This document shows positions 43,986-53,562 of a stretch of 64,000 bases of DNA, one piece after another; within the stretch, counting starts at the first letter, position 1, and every line of letters begins with the position of its first letter. Source of the DNA: Paraburkholderia aromaticivorans (lineage in GTDB: Bacteria > Pseudomonadota > Gammaproteobacteria > Burkholderiales > Burkholderiaceae); contig NZ_CP051516.1 of the NCBI RefSeq assembly GCF_012689525.1, forward strand, positions 4,340,001-4,404,000. Direction: 5' to 3'. The notes beneath the pieces were generated by a model that saw only the letters and a list, made by a program, of their open reading frames with translations, was not told the origin of the DNA and searched no databases. The position numbers and the translations under genes were made by a program.

Positions 43986-44855
43986 TCAGGCGTGCTGCGC
44001 AGACGGTTGGTCGGCGTGTTGCGCCGCTGTAACTGTCGCAGGCGCCATCCACGGCGTTTGCGACGACATCGCTGGCCGCATCGGCCAGTACTGCAATTCG
44101 GCGGCGAGATGCCGGAAGTCGCGCGCAGCCGGTGTCGATGGAAACGCATCGACGACACAACGCGACAACTCCAGGGCTCGCGCCATCCGCGCATCGGCGG
44201 CAATACAACCGGCGTCTTCCAGCGCCACCGTCAGGTAGCGCCCGGCCACGCCGGCCAGGTTTGCAAACGCGGTATGCGCGTCGTTCACGCTCTGCACGTG
44301 ATTCACCAGCACGCGGAACTGCGCGATGGCGTGCGCGTAGTGCAGGCGCTTCATGCATGCGTACGCGTCGGTGATCGCGTGCGCGGCCATGCGCGTGACG
44401 ATCATCACGTCGTGCGCCTGCCTGGCGAGCGCCGAGAGATGGCCTTGCGCATCGAGTTCCGCGTCGATCAGCACGACGTCGGCGGAACCGCGCAACACCA
44501 CGCCGAACTCCGCGGCCGTATGGCCTTCCCGGTTCGGACGCGAGGCAGCCAGCACCGAGAAGCCGAGCGCGTGCCGAGCAGCGGCGTCGTCGAGCGTCAT
44601 CTCGCCGCGCATCACGGCGGCGAAATTGCCCGCGCCGCGCACGCCGCCGAGCATCGTGCTCACCGACTTCACGCCGAGGCATTCGTCGATCACCAGCACG
44701 TCCTTACCCTGCTGCGCCAGCGCGGCGGCGAGGTTCACCACCGTCGTCGTCGAGCCGACGCCGGCCGAGCCGCTCGTCACCGCAATCACACGCGAGCCGC
44801 TGCGAGCCAACATCCGCCGCAGTCCTTCTGCCTGATCGGAGATGAGCTTATCCAA
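43986..44855 (-). CDS. flhG: FlhG/FleN-like MinD-family protein with degenerate P-loop
   Basis: FlhG proteins are MinD-like ATPases that set flagellar number together with FlhF. The 289-residue protein aligns with them (VIAVTSGSAGVGSTTTVVNLAAALAQQGKDVLVIDECLG, VLIDAELD, VMIVTRMAAHAITDAYACMK, LVNHVQS). However, where MinD and FleN have GKGGVGKT this protein has GSAGVGST (residues 29-36): both the signature lysine and the P-loop lysine are serine. ATP hydrolysis is therefore doubtful. Translation starts with TTG at 44855 behind GAGGT and overlaps the flhF stop by eight bases. The last 30 residues are Ala/Gln/Pro-rich. Confidence 0.88.
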   Translation of the reverse strand: MDKLISDQAEGLRRMLARSGSRVIAVTSGSAGVGSTTTVVNLAAALAQQGKDVLVIDECLGVKSVSTMLGGVRGAGNFAAVMRGEMTLDDAAARHALGFSVLAASRPNREGHTAAEFGVVLRGSADVVLIDAELDAQGHLSALARQAHDVMIVTRMAAHAITDAYACMKRLHYAHAIAQFRVLVNHVQSVNDAHTAFANLAGVAGRYLTVALEDAGCIAADARMARALELSRCVVDAFPSTPAARDFRHLAAELQYWPMRPAMSSQTPWMAPATVTAAQHADQPSAQHA

Positions 44856-46800
44856 AGCGGACCTCGTGCAATTCGGCCGTGGAACGTGCGGACAATGCGG
44901 ACAGCAACGCCGGAATGTCGTCGTCGTGTGGCACGAATGGCGAGTTGTCGCGCGGTATGCAGAAGGCGCTCTTGATCAGGAATTTCTTCGTCGCGACGTA
45001 CAGGTTCTCCGGCACCTTCTGCCCGGTCGACACGTAGTGCACCGGCAGCTTGTAGCGGATCACCGTATCGAGCACGCCGCCCAGATTGGTGGCTTCGTCG
45101 AGCTTGGTCAGAATGCAGCCGGCGAGCGGCTGTTGATCCGGCGCGCGCTGATAGGCCTGCACGACTTCGTTGAGCGTGTCGCCATGGCTGGTCGCGTTGA
45201 GCAGCAACAGGCGCTGCACCGGCTGACCGGCGTGGCACAGCATCGCGATCTGGTCGGAGACGAGGCGGTCGCGCTGGCTCATGCCGATCGTGTCGATCAG
45301 CACGATGTGCTTGTTGCGCAGTTCGGAGAGCGCGAGTTGCAGGTCGGCGCCGTCTTTCACCGCGTGCACCGATACGCCGAGAATCTTGCCGAAGATGCGC
45401 AGTTGTTCGTGGCCGCCGATCCGGTAGCTGTCGGTGGTGAGCAAGGCGACCTTGCTGGCGCCGAAGCGCATCACGCAGCGCGCGGCGAGCTTGGCGGTGG
45501 TCGTCGTCTTGCCGACGCCCGTCGGGCCCATCAGCGCGAACACGCCGCCGCGCTCCATCAGCGCGTCTTCGTCTTCCATCACCGGCAGGTTCGAATCGAG
45601 CACCGAGCGGACCCAGTCCATGCCGCCTTCCGTGTTCTCGACGTCGTCCGGCAGGTTGTCGACCATCATCTGCACGAGCTGCGCGGAGAAACCAGCGGCG
45701 AACAGATGCTTGGTGAGCGCGCCGCGCGCTGGGTTGCGACGCTGGCGCTCGCCCCACAGCAGACCGGCGAAGTGTTCTTCCATCATGCCGCGCATCGACG
45801 ACAGCTCGCTCATCACGGTGTCGTTGACGACCTGCTCCATGCGCGCCTTGATCGCTTCGGCGACCGAAGCGGGCGTGCGGGCGTCGTCGTTCGACGACGG
45901 CGGCGGTGCGTTTTTCTGCGCGGCGCGGCGTGCGGCGGCTTGCGCGCCTTCGCGGGCCCAGTCGGGCGTGTCGACGGCTTGCGGCGCGGCGGCCTTGCCC
46001 GGTTCGACGGCGGCGCCAAGGCCCTTGGCCATCGCAGCAGCCGGCGTCATCGCGGCGGGACGCGCGCTGTATGCGCCTTCCGTCTGCTGTTCGGCGGCGA
46101 TGCGGCGAGCGTGGTCGATCAACCAGGGATTCGATTCGGCCATCGTACGCGGCGTCTGCGCGTCGGCGCCCGGCGCGGCGGACGCAGCCGGCACGCCGGC
46201 CGCTTTCAGCAGATCGGCGCGGATGTCTTCGGTGAGACGCGAGGCCGCAGCACGGGCGCTCGGTTGCTCGAGGCTGTTCGGTTTCGACGGCGACGCCGCG
46301 GCTGCCTTGATCGGTGCCGCTGCCTTGACCGGCGCGGCGGGCAGCGCTTTGGGCGCGCTCGCGGCCGGCTTCATGGCGGCGGCCGGTGCGTCGCTCGCGT
46401 CATCGTCGGTGTGGTCGGTGTGGTCGGAGTTGGAAGCGTGGTTGCCAGCGTTGTTGCCCAGATTCTCCGCGCCGGCTTCCGGGCTTGCGCCGAACACCGA
46501 CGAGAACACATCGGGCATGCCGCTCGCATACGGATTCGCCTGCATCGGCGCTGCAGCCGGCATGGCGCGCGGTGCGGCCAGCGCGGGCCGTCCAGCCATC
46601 GCATTCATCGATCCAGCCTGCGGTGCGCGCGGGACTTTCGGCGAGATGGCGGCGAGGTCGCTGTCGGCCAGCGCGACGATCTCGACGCTGCCGTCGTCCA
46701 TCGTGCGATTGGACAGTACGACGGCATCCGAGCCCAGCGCTTCGCGCACGAGACGCAGCGCATCACGACTGGTAGCACCGACAAATTTACGAATGTTCAA
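44848..46800 (-). CDS. flhF: Flagellar biosynthesis GTPase FlhF
   Basis: FlhF is an SRP-type GTPase that places flagella. The 650-residue protein starts MNIRKFVGATSRDALRLVREALGSDAVVLSNR. A long Ala/Pro-rich B domain follows (about 60-330), then the N and G domains with GPTGVGKTTTTAK (about 424-436), LLTTDSYRIGGHEQL, LIDTIGMSQRD and LTKLDEATNLGG. All GTP-binding motifs are intact. It is well over 150 residues longer than typical FlhF, the excess being the low-complexity B domain. It precedes flhG and fliA. Confidence 0.96.
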   Translation of the reverse strand: MNIRKFVGATSRDALRLVREALGSDAVVLSNRTMDDGSVEIVALADSDLAAISPKVPRAPQAGSMNAMAGRPALAAPRAMPAAAPMQANPYASGMPDVFSSVFGASPEAGAENLGNNAGNHASNSDHTDHTDDDASDAPAAAMKPAASAPKALPAAPVKAAAPIKAAAASPSKPNSLEQPSARAAASRLTEDIRADLLKAAGVPAASAAPGADAQTPRTMAESNPWLIDHARRIAAEQQTEGAYSARPAAMTPAAAMAKGLGAAVEPGKAAAPQAVDTPDWAREGAQAAARRAAQKNAPPPSSNDDARTPASVAEAIKARMEQVVNDTVMSELSSMRGMMEEHFAGLLWGERQRRNPARGALTKHLFAAGFSAQLVQMMVDNLPDDVENTEGGMDWVRSVLDSNLPVMEDEDALMERGGVFALMGPTGVGKTTTTAKLAARCVMRFGASKVALLTTDSYRIGGHEQLRIFGKILGVSVHAVKDGADLQLALSELRNKHIVLIDTIGMSQRDRLVSDQIAMLCHAGQPVQRLLLLNATSHGDTLNEVVQAYQRAPDQQPLAGCILTKLDEATNLGGVLDTVIRYKLPVHYVSTGQKVPENLYVATKKFLIKSAFCIPRDNSPFVPHDDDIPALLSALSARSTAELHEVRFG

Positions 46801-47133
46801 GCTGGACCCCCGATGAGGTAAACGGACTAACGGACCGGCAACATACCGCTTCCCATTGAGATCATTATTGCGAAACCCGTCGAGTCACGATCGATGGATA
46901 AAGACCGTTAAACGTAGGCAATTCGGCCGATGGAAACGTGCTTCGATTCACCCGCACGCCGGTTTGAAACACGCTCTGCGGCGGCGTCCGACGGCGCTTT
47001 CGCGGACGCAGCATGTACTCCGCCGTCCGCTTGCGGTATCAAGAGTTAGGCGCCGAAATGAAAACCGGCGCTCGATGAGCGCCGGCAAAAGCCATCTGCC
47101 CGACGTGAAGCGGGCCGTTATGAACCAGGCGCG
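46801..47133. other. flhA-flhF intergenic region
   Basis: No gene is seen in these 333 bases. A terminator for flhA lies at 47065-47085; the remainder should hold the flhF promoter, but no convincing -35/-10 pair or sigma-28 site was found. Confidence 0.5.
47061..47085 (-). terminator. Terminator after flhA
   Basis: On the minus strand CCGGCGCTC and GAGCGCCGG pair around three bases and are followed by TTTTCATTTC. It lies about 50 bases after the flhA stop, so flhF probably has its own promoter. Confidence 0.8.
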
Positions 47134-49236
47134 TCAGCCGTGCGCGCCGATCAGATTCACCACCTTGATATTGCGCGTGTCGGGCACTTCCGCATACGAC
47201 AGCACCTTGAGCTGCGGCAGGCTGCGGCGCAGGAAGCGCGCGAGCATCGGCCGCAACGCATGCTGCACCAGCAGCACAGGCGCGAGCCCGAGATTCTGCT
47301 GACGCGTCATCGCCTTCTGGGTTTCGTTCAGCAGCGTGTGCGCGAGTCCTGGCTCGAGACCCGGATTGGAGCCGGTCGAGAGCGCCTGCGAGAGCACCCG
47401 TTCGAGATTCGAATCGAGGCCCATCACCTGCATATCGCCGATGCCCGGGAACCACTGCTGCGTGATCGCGCGACCCAGCGCGAGGCGCACGGCGGCGGTG
47501 AGATCGTGCGCGTCGGTGATCTTCGGCGTGTGTTCGGAGAGCGCTTCGAGAATCGTGCGCATGTCGCGGATCGGCACGCCTTCTTCCAGCAGATTTTGCA
47601 GCACCTTTTGCAGCGTGGTGAGCGGCAGCGACTTCGGCACCAGGTCGTCGACCAGCGACGGCGTGTCCTTCTGCATCCGTTCGAGCAATGCCTGTACTTC
47701 CCGGCGGCCGAGTAGTTCAGACGCATGCGTGACCACGAGGTGATTCAGGTGCGTCGCCACCACCGTGCTCGAATCGACCACCGTGTAGCCGTACACCTGC
47801 GCCTGCTCACGCAGGTTCGTATCGATCCAGATGGCCGGCAAACCGAAGGCAGGGTCTTGCGTCGGCGTGCCCGGCAGCGCGGCGGACACCTGGCCTGGAT
47901 TGATCGCCAGCCATTGGCCCGGATACGCTTCACCGACGCCCACTTCGACGCCCTTGAGCGCGATGCGGTAACCGTTCGGCCGCAATTCCAGGTTGTCGCG
48001 AATATGAATGACCGGCGGCAGAAAGCCGATTTCCTGCGCGAACTTCTTGCGGATGCTCTTGATCCGCTTGAGCAGTTCGCCGTCCGAATTCTTGTCGACG
48101 AGCGGAATCAGCCGGTAGCCGACTTCGAGGCCGAGCGTGTCGATCATCGTCACGTCGTCCCAGCTCGCTTCGGTGTTTTCGACCGGCGTCAGCGCGGCCG
48201 GTGCGACATCGACGAGCGCCGTGGTGTTCTTGCGATCCTCGGCGCGCTTTTTCATCGTGCGGCCGAGCTGGATCAGACCGCCGCCGAGAATCAGAAACGC
48301 GAAGTGCGGCATGCCCGGAATCAGGCCCATCAGCACGAGAATGCAGCCGGTGATCGCCAGCACGCGCGGATTCGTGAACAACTGGCCGGTGAGCTGCGTG
48401 CCGATGTCCTCGTTGGTCGCGACGCGCGACACGATCACACCGGCCGCCGTCGAAATCACCAGCGACGGGATTTGCGCGACGAGACCATCACCGATCGTCA
48501 GCAGCGTGTAGTTCTTGCCCGCGGACGCAAAGTCCATGCCGTGCTGAACCATCCCGACGATCAGGCCGCCGACGATGTTGATCACCATGATCAGCAAACC
48601 GGCAATCGCATCGCCGCGCACGAACTTGCTCGCGCCGTCCATCGAGCCGTAGAACTCAGCTTCCTGCGAAACTTCGGAGCGCCGCTTGCGGGCCTGTTCT
48701 TCGTTGATGAGGCCGGCGTTCAGGTCGGCGTCGATCGCCATCTGCTTGCCGGGCATCGCATCGAGCGTGAAGCGCGCGGACACTTCCGCGATCCGCCCCG
48801 CGCCCTTGGTGATCACCATGAAGTTGATCACCATCAAAATGATGAAGACGACGATACCGACCGCGAAGTTGCCACCCACGAGGAAGTGGCCGAACGACTC
48901 GATCACCTGGCCGGCCGCGTCCGGACCGGTGTGGCCTTCGAGCAGCACGACCCGCGTGGACGCCACGTTCAGCGAGAGACGCAGCAAGGTCGAGAACAGC
49001 AGCACGCTCGGGAACGCCGCGAAATCGAGCGGCTTCATCGTGTACATGCTGACGAGCAGCACCATCACCGAAAGCGCGATGTTGAAGGTGAACAGCAGAT
49101 CCAGCAGGAACGGCGGCAACGGCAAAATCATCATGCCGAGGATCATGCAGATCAGCACCGGCCCGGCGAGGGCGCGCAAATTGGTGCTGCTCAAGGCATC
49201 CGGCCGTCGAGCGAGGAAACCGGCGCGAGCGTTCAT
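47134..49236 (-). CDS. flhA: Flagellar export gate protein FlhA
   Basis: FlhA is the nonameric proton-driven export gate; its cytoplasmic ring receives chaperone-substrate complexes. The 700-residue protein has eight membrane segments in its first half, the conserved RIAEVSARFTLDAMPGKQMAIDADLNAGLI loop (with the family's key Asp), and a cytoplasmic domain from about 330. The start ATG overlaps the flhB stop as ATGA. Length and motifs are standard. Confidence 0.98.
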   Translation of the reverse strand: MNARAGFLARRPDALSSTNLRALAGPVLICMILGMMILPLPPFLLDLLFTFNIALSVMVLLVSMYTMKPLDFAAFPSVLLFSTLLRLSLNVASTRVVLLEGHTGPDAAGQVIESFGHFLVGGNFAVGIVVFIILMVINFMVITKGAGRIAEVSARFTLDAMPGKQMAIDADLNAGLINEEQARKRRSEVSQEAEFYGSMDGASKFVRGDAIAGLLIMVINIVGGLIVGMVQHGMDFASAGKNYTLLTIGDGLVAQIPSLVISTAAGVIVSRVATNEDIGTQLTGQLFTNPRVLAITGCILVLMGLIPGMPHFAFLILGGGLIQLGRTMKKRAEDRKNTTALVDVAPAALTPVENTEASWDDVTMIDTLGLEVGYRLIPLVDKNSDGELLKRIKSIRKKFAQEIGFLPPVIHIRDNLELRPNGYRIALKGVEVGVGEAYPGQWLAINPGQVSAALPGTPTQDPAFGLPAIWIDTNLREQAQVYGYTVVDSSTVVATHLNHLVVTHASELLGRREVQALLERMQKDTPSLVDDLVPKSLPLTTLQKVLQNLLEEGVPIRDMRTILEALSEHTPKITDAHDLTAAVRLALGRAITQQWFPGIGDMQVMGLDSNLERVLSQALSTGSNPGLEPGLAHTLLNETQKAMTRQQNLGLAPVLLVQHALRPMLARFLRRSLPQLKVLSYAEVPDTRNIKVVNLIGAHG

Positions 49237-50456
49237 GCGGAGGCTCCTGAAGCGTCGTCGTTATCTGAATTAACAGCGGGGTTGAGCGTGTCGGCGGCTT
49301 CCTGATCGGCTTCGTCGTCGGATACGCCCCCTTTGTCGAGGTCCGCGGGCACGTCGAGTTCGGTCGGTGCAAGCGGCACGTCGCCGCCTTCGGTCTTGAA
49401 GCGCCGCAACTGATACACCCACGCGAGCACTTCGGCGACCGCGCCATACAGCGGGCCCGGAATCTCGCGGTTCAGTTCGACGTTGTGATACAGCGCCCGC
49501 GCGAGCGGCGGCGCTTCCAGCAACGGCACATTGTTTTCGGCGGCGATTTCGCGAATTCGCGCCGCCACCAGGTTCACGCCCTTGGCGACGACCTTCGGCG
49601 CGCGCATCTCGCCGTCGGTGTATTGCAGCGCCACGGCGAAGTGCGTCGGGTTGGTCACCACCACGTCGGCCTTCGGCACGTTGGTCATCATGCGGCGGCG
49701 GGACATCGCGCGCTGCTGCTGGCGAATCCGGCCTTTGACGTGTGGATCGCCTTCGCTTTCGCGGTGTTCGCGCTTCACTTCTTCCTTCGTCATGCGCAGC
49801 TTCTTGTGGAATTGCCATAGCTGATACGGCACATCCATCGCGGCGACGACGAACATGCCCGCCACCGTCATGCCGCAGCACACGGCGATCAGATGCACGG
49901 TGTTGGCGAGCGCGAGATGCAGCGGCTGGGTCGCCAGCGCGAGAATCTCTTCTCGGCGATTCCAGATCGCCGTGCCACCGATCACACCCACCACCAGCGT
50001 CTTCGCGAGCGACATGCCGAGCTGGATCGGTCCGTTGATCGAGAACATCTTGCCGAGGCCGGCGATCGGATTGAGGCGGTTGAACTTCGGCTCGAGCCCT
50101 TTCGCCGACAACTGCCAGCCGCCCAGCGCCATCGGCGCGAACAAGGCGGCGACGCCGGTGAAAGCGAGAATCGGCAGCAGCGCGTAGAACCCTTCACGGC
50201 TCGCCACGCCCGCGCCGATCATCATGCGGCGGGTTTCGAACGCGCCGGCGTGATCGAACGTGAAGGCCGCGCGCAGCATGCTCTGCAAATGTTCGCCAAT
50301 GCTGCCGGACATGCCCCACACGCCGAAGAACCCCGCCGCCAGCAGGGCAAACGTGGACAGCTCCCGCGAACGCACGATCTGCCCTTCCTCGCGCGCCTTC
50401 TGCAGGCGCCGGGGAGTGGCTGATTCGGTTTTTTCGAGGTCGCTATCCTCTGCCAC
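49233..50456 (-). CDS. flhB: Flagellar export switch protein FlhB
   Basis: FlhB regulates export specificity by cleaving itself at NPTH. The 407-residue protein begins AEDSDLEKTESATPRRLQKAREEGQIVRSREL, has four membrane helices, and carries VVVTNPTHFAVALQY near residue 260 with the cleavage site intact. The C-terminal tail has an acidic extension of about 50 residues. Translation starts with GTG at 50456, preceded by GGAGAG; the open extension to 50525 is unsupported. flhA overlaps its end. Confidence 0.97.
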   Translation of the reverse strand: MAEDSDLEKTESATPRRLQKAREEGQIVRSRELSTFALLAAGFFGVWGMSGSIGEHLQSMLRAAFTFDHAGAFETRRMMIGAGVASREGFYALLPILAFTGVAALFAPMALGGWQLSAKGLEPKFNRLNPIAGLGKMFSINGPIQLGMSLAKTLVVGVIGGTAIWNRREEILALATQPLHLALANTVHLIAVCCGMTVAGMFVVAAMDVPYQLWQFHKKLRMTKEEVKREHRESEGDPHVKGRIRQQQRAMSRRRMMTNVPKADVVVTNPTHFAVALQYTDGEMRAPKVVAKGVNLVAARIREIAAENNVPLLEAPPLARALYHNVELNREIPGPLYGAVAEVLAWVYQLRRFKTEGGDVPLAPTELDVPADLDKGGVSDDEADQEAADTLNPAVNSDNDDASGASA

Positions 50457-50706
50457 AAACGCTCTCCAGTCGGCTGAGGCACGGCGCCTCTTTCCAGTGA
50501 GAGCGATTATTCCCGCTCGACGCAAGCACCGATCGGCGGATAAGGGCGGAGAAAGGGGGGTATTTCGAGGGATGGAACAGCCGGGAAGCCGGCTGGTCGG
50601 CCTTGCTGACGCGAAATGGCCGCTCGGCGGCCGGGCCGGACACCCGCGCGGTCGCGCGCGAGCGCCGGTCCGGCCTCAGGCTTCAGGCTTCAGTGCGGCG
50701 CTTCGT
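50457..50706. other. flhB upstream region
   Basis: No gene is visible in these 250 bases. GGATAAGG and a G-run followed by TATTTC (50535-50565) form a loose inverted repeat resembling those in the flgB/flgA and fliE/fliF regions, possibly a class II flagellar control site. Direct repeats of AGGCTTC lie near the DUF3443 end. Confidence 0.35.
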
Positions 50707-52002
50707 TCAGAACGCCACGAAAGGCGTCTGACCGCCATTCGCGGTCTGATCGATGCCGTAATACACGTGGCGCCCGTAGAAGAACGGCAACCCGAGATCG
50801 AAGCTGCTGTTGCCGCCGATCTGCCCTGCCAGGTCATTGAACGCGTAGTTTCCGCCGTTGCTGAACAACGTCGCCGCACTCAGGATGCCGATGCTGGCGG
50901 TCGCCTGGGTGTTGTTCAGCCCGACCAGCGTCAGCGTCCGCGTTTGCGCCGACGACGGGCAGTAAAAGCCCGCAAAGTTGCTGCCGCACTGCGCGAGGGA
51001 GCTATCGCCGAAGAAGTAGGCGTTCGAGCCCGAATCGAGGAAGGCTTGCACCGTCGTGCCGTTGAACACGCTGTTGTCCATGTCGCCGAAGGCGTCGGTG
51101 GTAAAGCGCTGGACCCCGGTGAGCGCATTGTTCGCCTGCGTGCCGACGCCGAACACCAGTGTCCCGGTGGCCGACGGTGCGCCGGTATCCGACACCGGCG
51201 GCATCTGCACGATCACGCCGTTGTTGTCGACTGGGAAGTACGGGACCGGATTGGCCACCTGCTGCGCGAGCGGCACCGCCGTGCGGGCGCACGACACGCC
51301 GCCCGGACAGGCGAAGTAATTGCTGAAGTTGGCCGCCGTCGACGGGTCCGCGCAGGTCGAACCGCAATCGGTGGGCGACGTGCCGATGCCGAGAATGCCG
51401 TTAGCGCCGAGATCGCTGACGGTATTTTCGGCCGAACCGCTGCCGCAGCCGCGCGTCGGCACCGTGCTCGAATCCTTGTCGCCGATGATCTGCATCGGAA
51501 TTGCCGCCGTCGTCGTCTCGCCGCCGATGGCGATGGTCGCAGTGCGCACCGTGCCCCACGTGAAGCCGTCCGCGAAGGTCGCGCACTCGGCGAGCTGCGC
51601 GCCGCTGCCGCTGATGGTGCTGACCGGCAACGCATTGAGCAGCGAGGCGTTCAGGACCGAGCTAACCACGCGTAGCCCGTACGAACCGGTATCGACCTGG
51701 ATATTGTCAATAGTCTGACAATTCGAGGTCGAGCCGGGCGCGCATATTCTGACGCTGACCGCCGGAATATTGATGACGCCGTTCACGCCCTGGCCGACCG
51801 TGATGGGCACGGTATTTGACGCGGTCGCGGCGATCGGCTGTTGGGTGGGACTGGGCGGCAGCGAGCCGCCGTTCAGCGCGCTCAATGAATTGTTATTGGA
51901 GCCGCCACCGCCGCCGCACGCGACGAGCGCGGACACCAACACCACGGCCACGACGGCCTGCATCCAGCCCTGGAGCTTCACAGCAATATGCTTGGTTCGC
52001 AT
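50707..52002 (-). CDS. DUF3443 family lipoprotein with pepsin-like motifs
   Basis: The 431-residue protein has a lipoprotein signal (AVVAVVLVSALVACGGGGG, Cys about residue 29), then a Ser/Asn-rich linker. It has two sequence blocks resembling the paired active-site motifs of pepsin-like aspartic proteases: VDTGSYGLRV (about residue 103) and FLDSGSNAYFFG (about 320). The middle is Cys-containing (TRGCGSGSAEN, GGVSCARTAVPLAQQ) and could hold disulfides. It should be anchored in the outer membrane or periplasm. It follows a DUF2844 gene by 15 bases, a pair recurrent in Burkholderiales. The family has no assigned function; the protease resemblance is my inference. Confidence 0.8.
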   Translation of the reverse strand: MRTKHIAVKLQGWMQAVVAVVLVSALVACGGGGGSNNNSLSALNGGSLPPSPTQQPIAATASNTVPITVGQGVNGVINIPAVSVRICAPGSTSNCQTIDNIQVDTGSYGLRVVSSVLNASLLNALPVSTISGSGAQLAECATFADGFTWGTVRTATIAIGGETTTAAIPMQIIGDKDSSTVPTRGCGSGSAENTVSDLGANGILGIGTSPTDCGSTCADPSTAANFSNYFACPGGVSCARTAVPLAQQVANPVPYFPVDNNGVIVQMPPVSDTGAPSATGTLVFGVGTQANNALTGVQRFTTDAFGDMDNSVFNGTTVQAFLDSGSNAYFFGDSSLAQCGSNFAGFYCPSSAQTRTLTLVGLNNTQATASIGILSAATLFSNGGNYAFNDLAGQIGGNSSFDLGLPFFYGRHVYYGIDQTANGGQTPFVAF

Positions 52003-52017
52003 GTCTCGTCCTCGCTA

Positions 52018-52563
52018 TTACTGGATGTCTGAACCGCTGACGCCGGCGGGCAGCGCCGGGGGCAACCACGCCTGGCCATTGAACGCGCCCATGTGGCCGC
52101 CAGAGCGCACCACGAGGCTGCTCTGGTCGACCGCGACCGGGCCACGGCTGCCGCCGCGCGCCGCGCGCACTGCCTTCACGCCGGCCACGTACTGCGGGAA
52201 ATAGCTGCCGAGCAGATCGTTCAGATCCGGCATTTGCGGGCCGCGCCATGCAATGCCGAACACGGAGCCGTCCGAGGCAAGATATTCGCGGACCACAGTG
52301 CCGTTGCCGAGCGACGTCTCACGCACGGTGTAAGACGTGGAAGATGAAGTGGACGACGCGGCGTTGGACGCGGAGTGCATCACGCCCTGCGCCGCGTTGG
52401 CGGCGCTGCTGCCGGGCTGAACGGTACGGGACGAGACTGACGCGCCCGTGGGCGGTGTCATGGGGGCGCCGCCCAGTCCCGCATGAGCGGACTGCACGAC
52501 GATTAACGAACAGGGCAAGGCAAGCGCCGTAACGATCCCGGCGCGGCGTACACGACTCCACAT
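52018..52563 (-). CDS. DUF2844 family secreted protein
   Basis: The 181-residue protein has a signal peptide (VRRAGIVTALALPCSLIVVQSAHA, cleavage after about residue 28), then LGGAP as a start of the mature part. A Ser/Thr/Ala-rich stretch follows, then SYTVRETSLGNGTVVREYLASDGSVFGIAWRGPQMPDLNDLLGSYFPQYV, the DUF2844 core. It should be periplasmic or secreted. The ATG at 52563 has GGGAGGAGC upstream; the open extension to 52767 is unsupported. It precedes the DUF3443 gene and probably forms an operon with it. Function unknown. Confidence 0.82.
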   Translation of the reverse strand: MWSRVRRAGIVTALALPCSLIVVQSAHAGLGGAPMTPPTGASVSSRTVQPGSSAANAAQGVMHSASNAASSTSSSTSYTVRETSLGNGTVVREYLASDGSVFGIAWRGPQMPDLNDLLGSYFPQYVAGVKAVRAARGGSRGPVAVDQSSLVVRSGGHMGAFNGQAWLPPALPAGVSGSDIQ

Positions 52564-52850
52564 GACAAGGCTCCTCCCGAGCTGCTGCTCGATTCGCACG
52601 TGGTGCAAACCGGCTGCATGTATGCAGATCATACGGCACCGCTGCGGTCGCACTGCGGAGGGTTTTTCCCCATCGTGCCACCGACCGGCGTGTGTCTTCA
52701 CCGGAGCGCCGTGCCGCTGCTTGAGTTCGTAGTATGCCTGTGGTTTGTGTCGGCAGACAGCAAGCACACGCGGGCGCGTGGCTTGCTATGCGGACTGGTT
52801 CGACCCGACGCCCCTAGCGGGCGGGCGCGACGTGGTGTCGCGCCGGCAGG
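52564..52850. other. Intergenic region between cheZ and the DUF2844 gene
   Basis: No gene or clear promoter is seen in these 287 bases. GGCGCGAC and GTCGCGCC (52824-52844) form an 8-bp stem just after the cheZ stop, a possible weak terminator without a T-run. Confidence 0.45.
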
Positions 52851-53561
52851 TCAGAAGCCGAGGCTTGCCAGCAGATCGTCGACTTGCGACTGGTCCTGCA
52901 CCACGTCCGTTTTGCCTTCCGGATTGATTTGCGGACCGTTCAGCAGATGTTCGGGGCTGCCGGTCGGCGAGACTTCGGCCGCCAGCGCCGCCGCGTTCGC
53001 CGCGAACTGCTCGCGCCGTTCGAGCGCGATGTTCTCGACCAGCACGCCGAGCAACTGTTGCTCGATCAGGTACACGACATCCGTGATCTTCTTGATGACC
53101 TGGCCGGTCAGATCCTGGAAGTCCTGCGCCAGCATGATCTCCATGAGCTGCGAGTTGGTCGCGCTGGTCGCGTCGGGCACGCCGCGCAGGAAGGTCCGCG
53201 TGTCGTTCATCAACGCGCGCACTTCCTCGCGCTCGATCGGCGCCGTATACCACTGCTCCCAACGCGCGTCGAGTTCGCCCGCGTCTTTCTGCAGCTGCTC
53301 CTGGATCGGCTTGGCGACGTCGATGGCGGACAGGACGCGCTCGGCGGCCTGCTCCGTCATGTTCGCGATGTACTTCAGACGGTCGCGGGCATCGGGCACG
53401 GCTTCCGCCGCACGCTCGACATGCTTGTCGAGCCCGAGTTCGCGCATCGAGTCGCGCAGCGTGCGCGTCAATTGCCCAATGCGGGCGAGGATACGGTCGG
53501 ACGCGAAGCCGCCGCTCTCGCTACCCGCTTCGGCGTCTTGCGCGTTGGTCGGCAGATTCAC
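52851..53561 (-). CDS. cheZ: CheY-phosphate phosphatase CheZ
   Basis: CheZ removes phosphate from CheY and resets the motor signal. The 236-residue helical protein has the catalytic motif LAQDFQDLTGQVIKKI (the Gln is the active residue) and the C-terminal CheY-binding peptide QVDDLLASLGF. Translation starts with GTG at 53561 behind GGGAGC, one base after the cheY stop. The longer open frame overlaps cheY and is discarded. Confidence 0.96.
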   Translation of the reverse strand: MNLPTNAQDAEAGSESGGFASDRILARIGQLTRTLRDSMRELGLDKHVERAAEAVPDARDRLKYIANMTEQAAERVLSAIDVAKPIQEQLQKDAGELDARWEQWYTAPIEREEVRALMNDTRTFLRGVPDATSATNSQLMEIMLAQDFQDLTGQVIKKITDVVYLIEQQLLGVLVENIALERREQFAANAAALAAEVSPTGSPEHLLNGPQINPEGKTDVVQDQSQVDDLLASLGF

Positions 53562-53562
53562 A

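Noticed and set aside
44842..46821. 659-codon plus-strand frame over flhF
   Set aside because: Antisense to flhF, whose motifs are intact; no recognisable domain.
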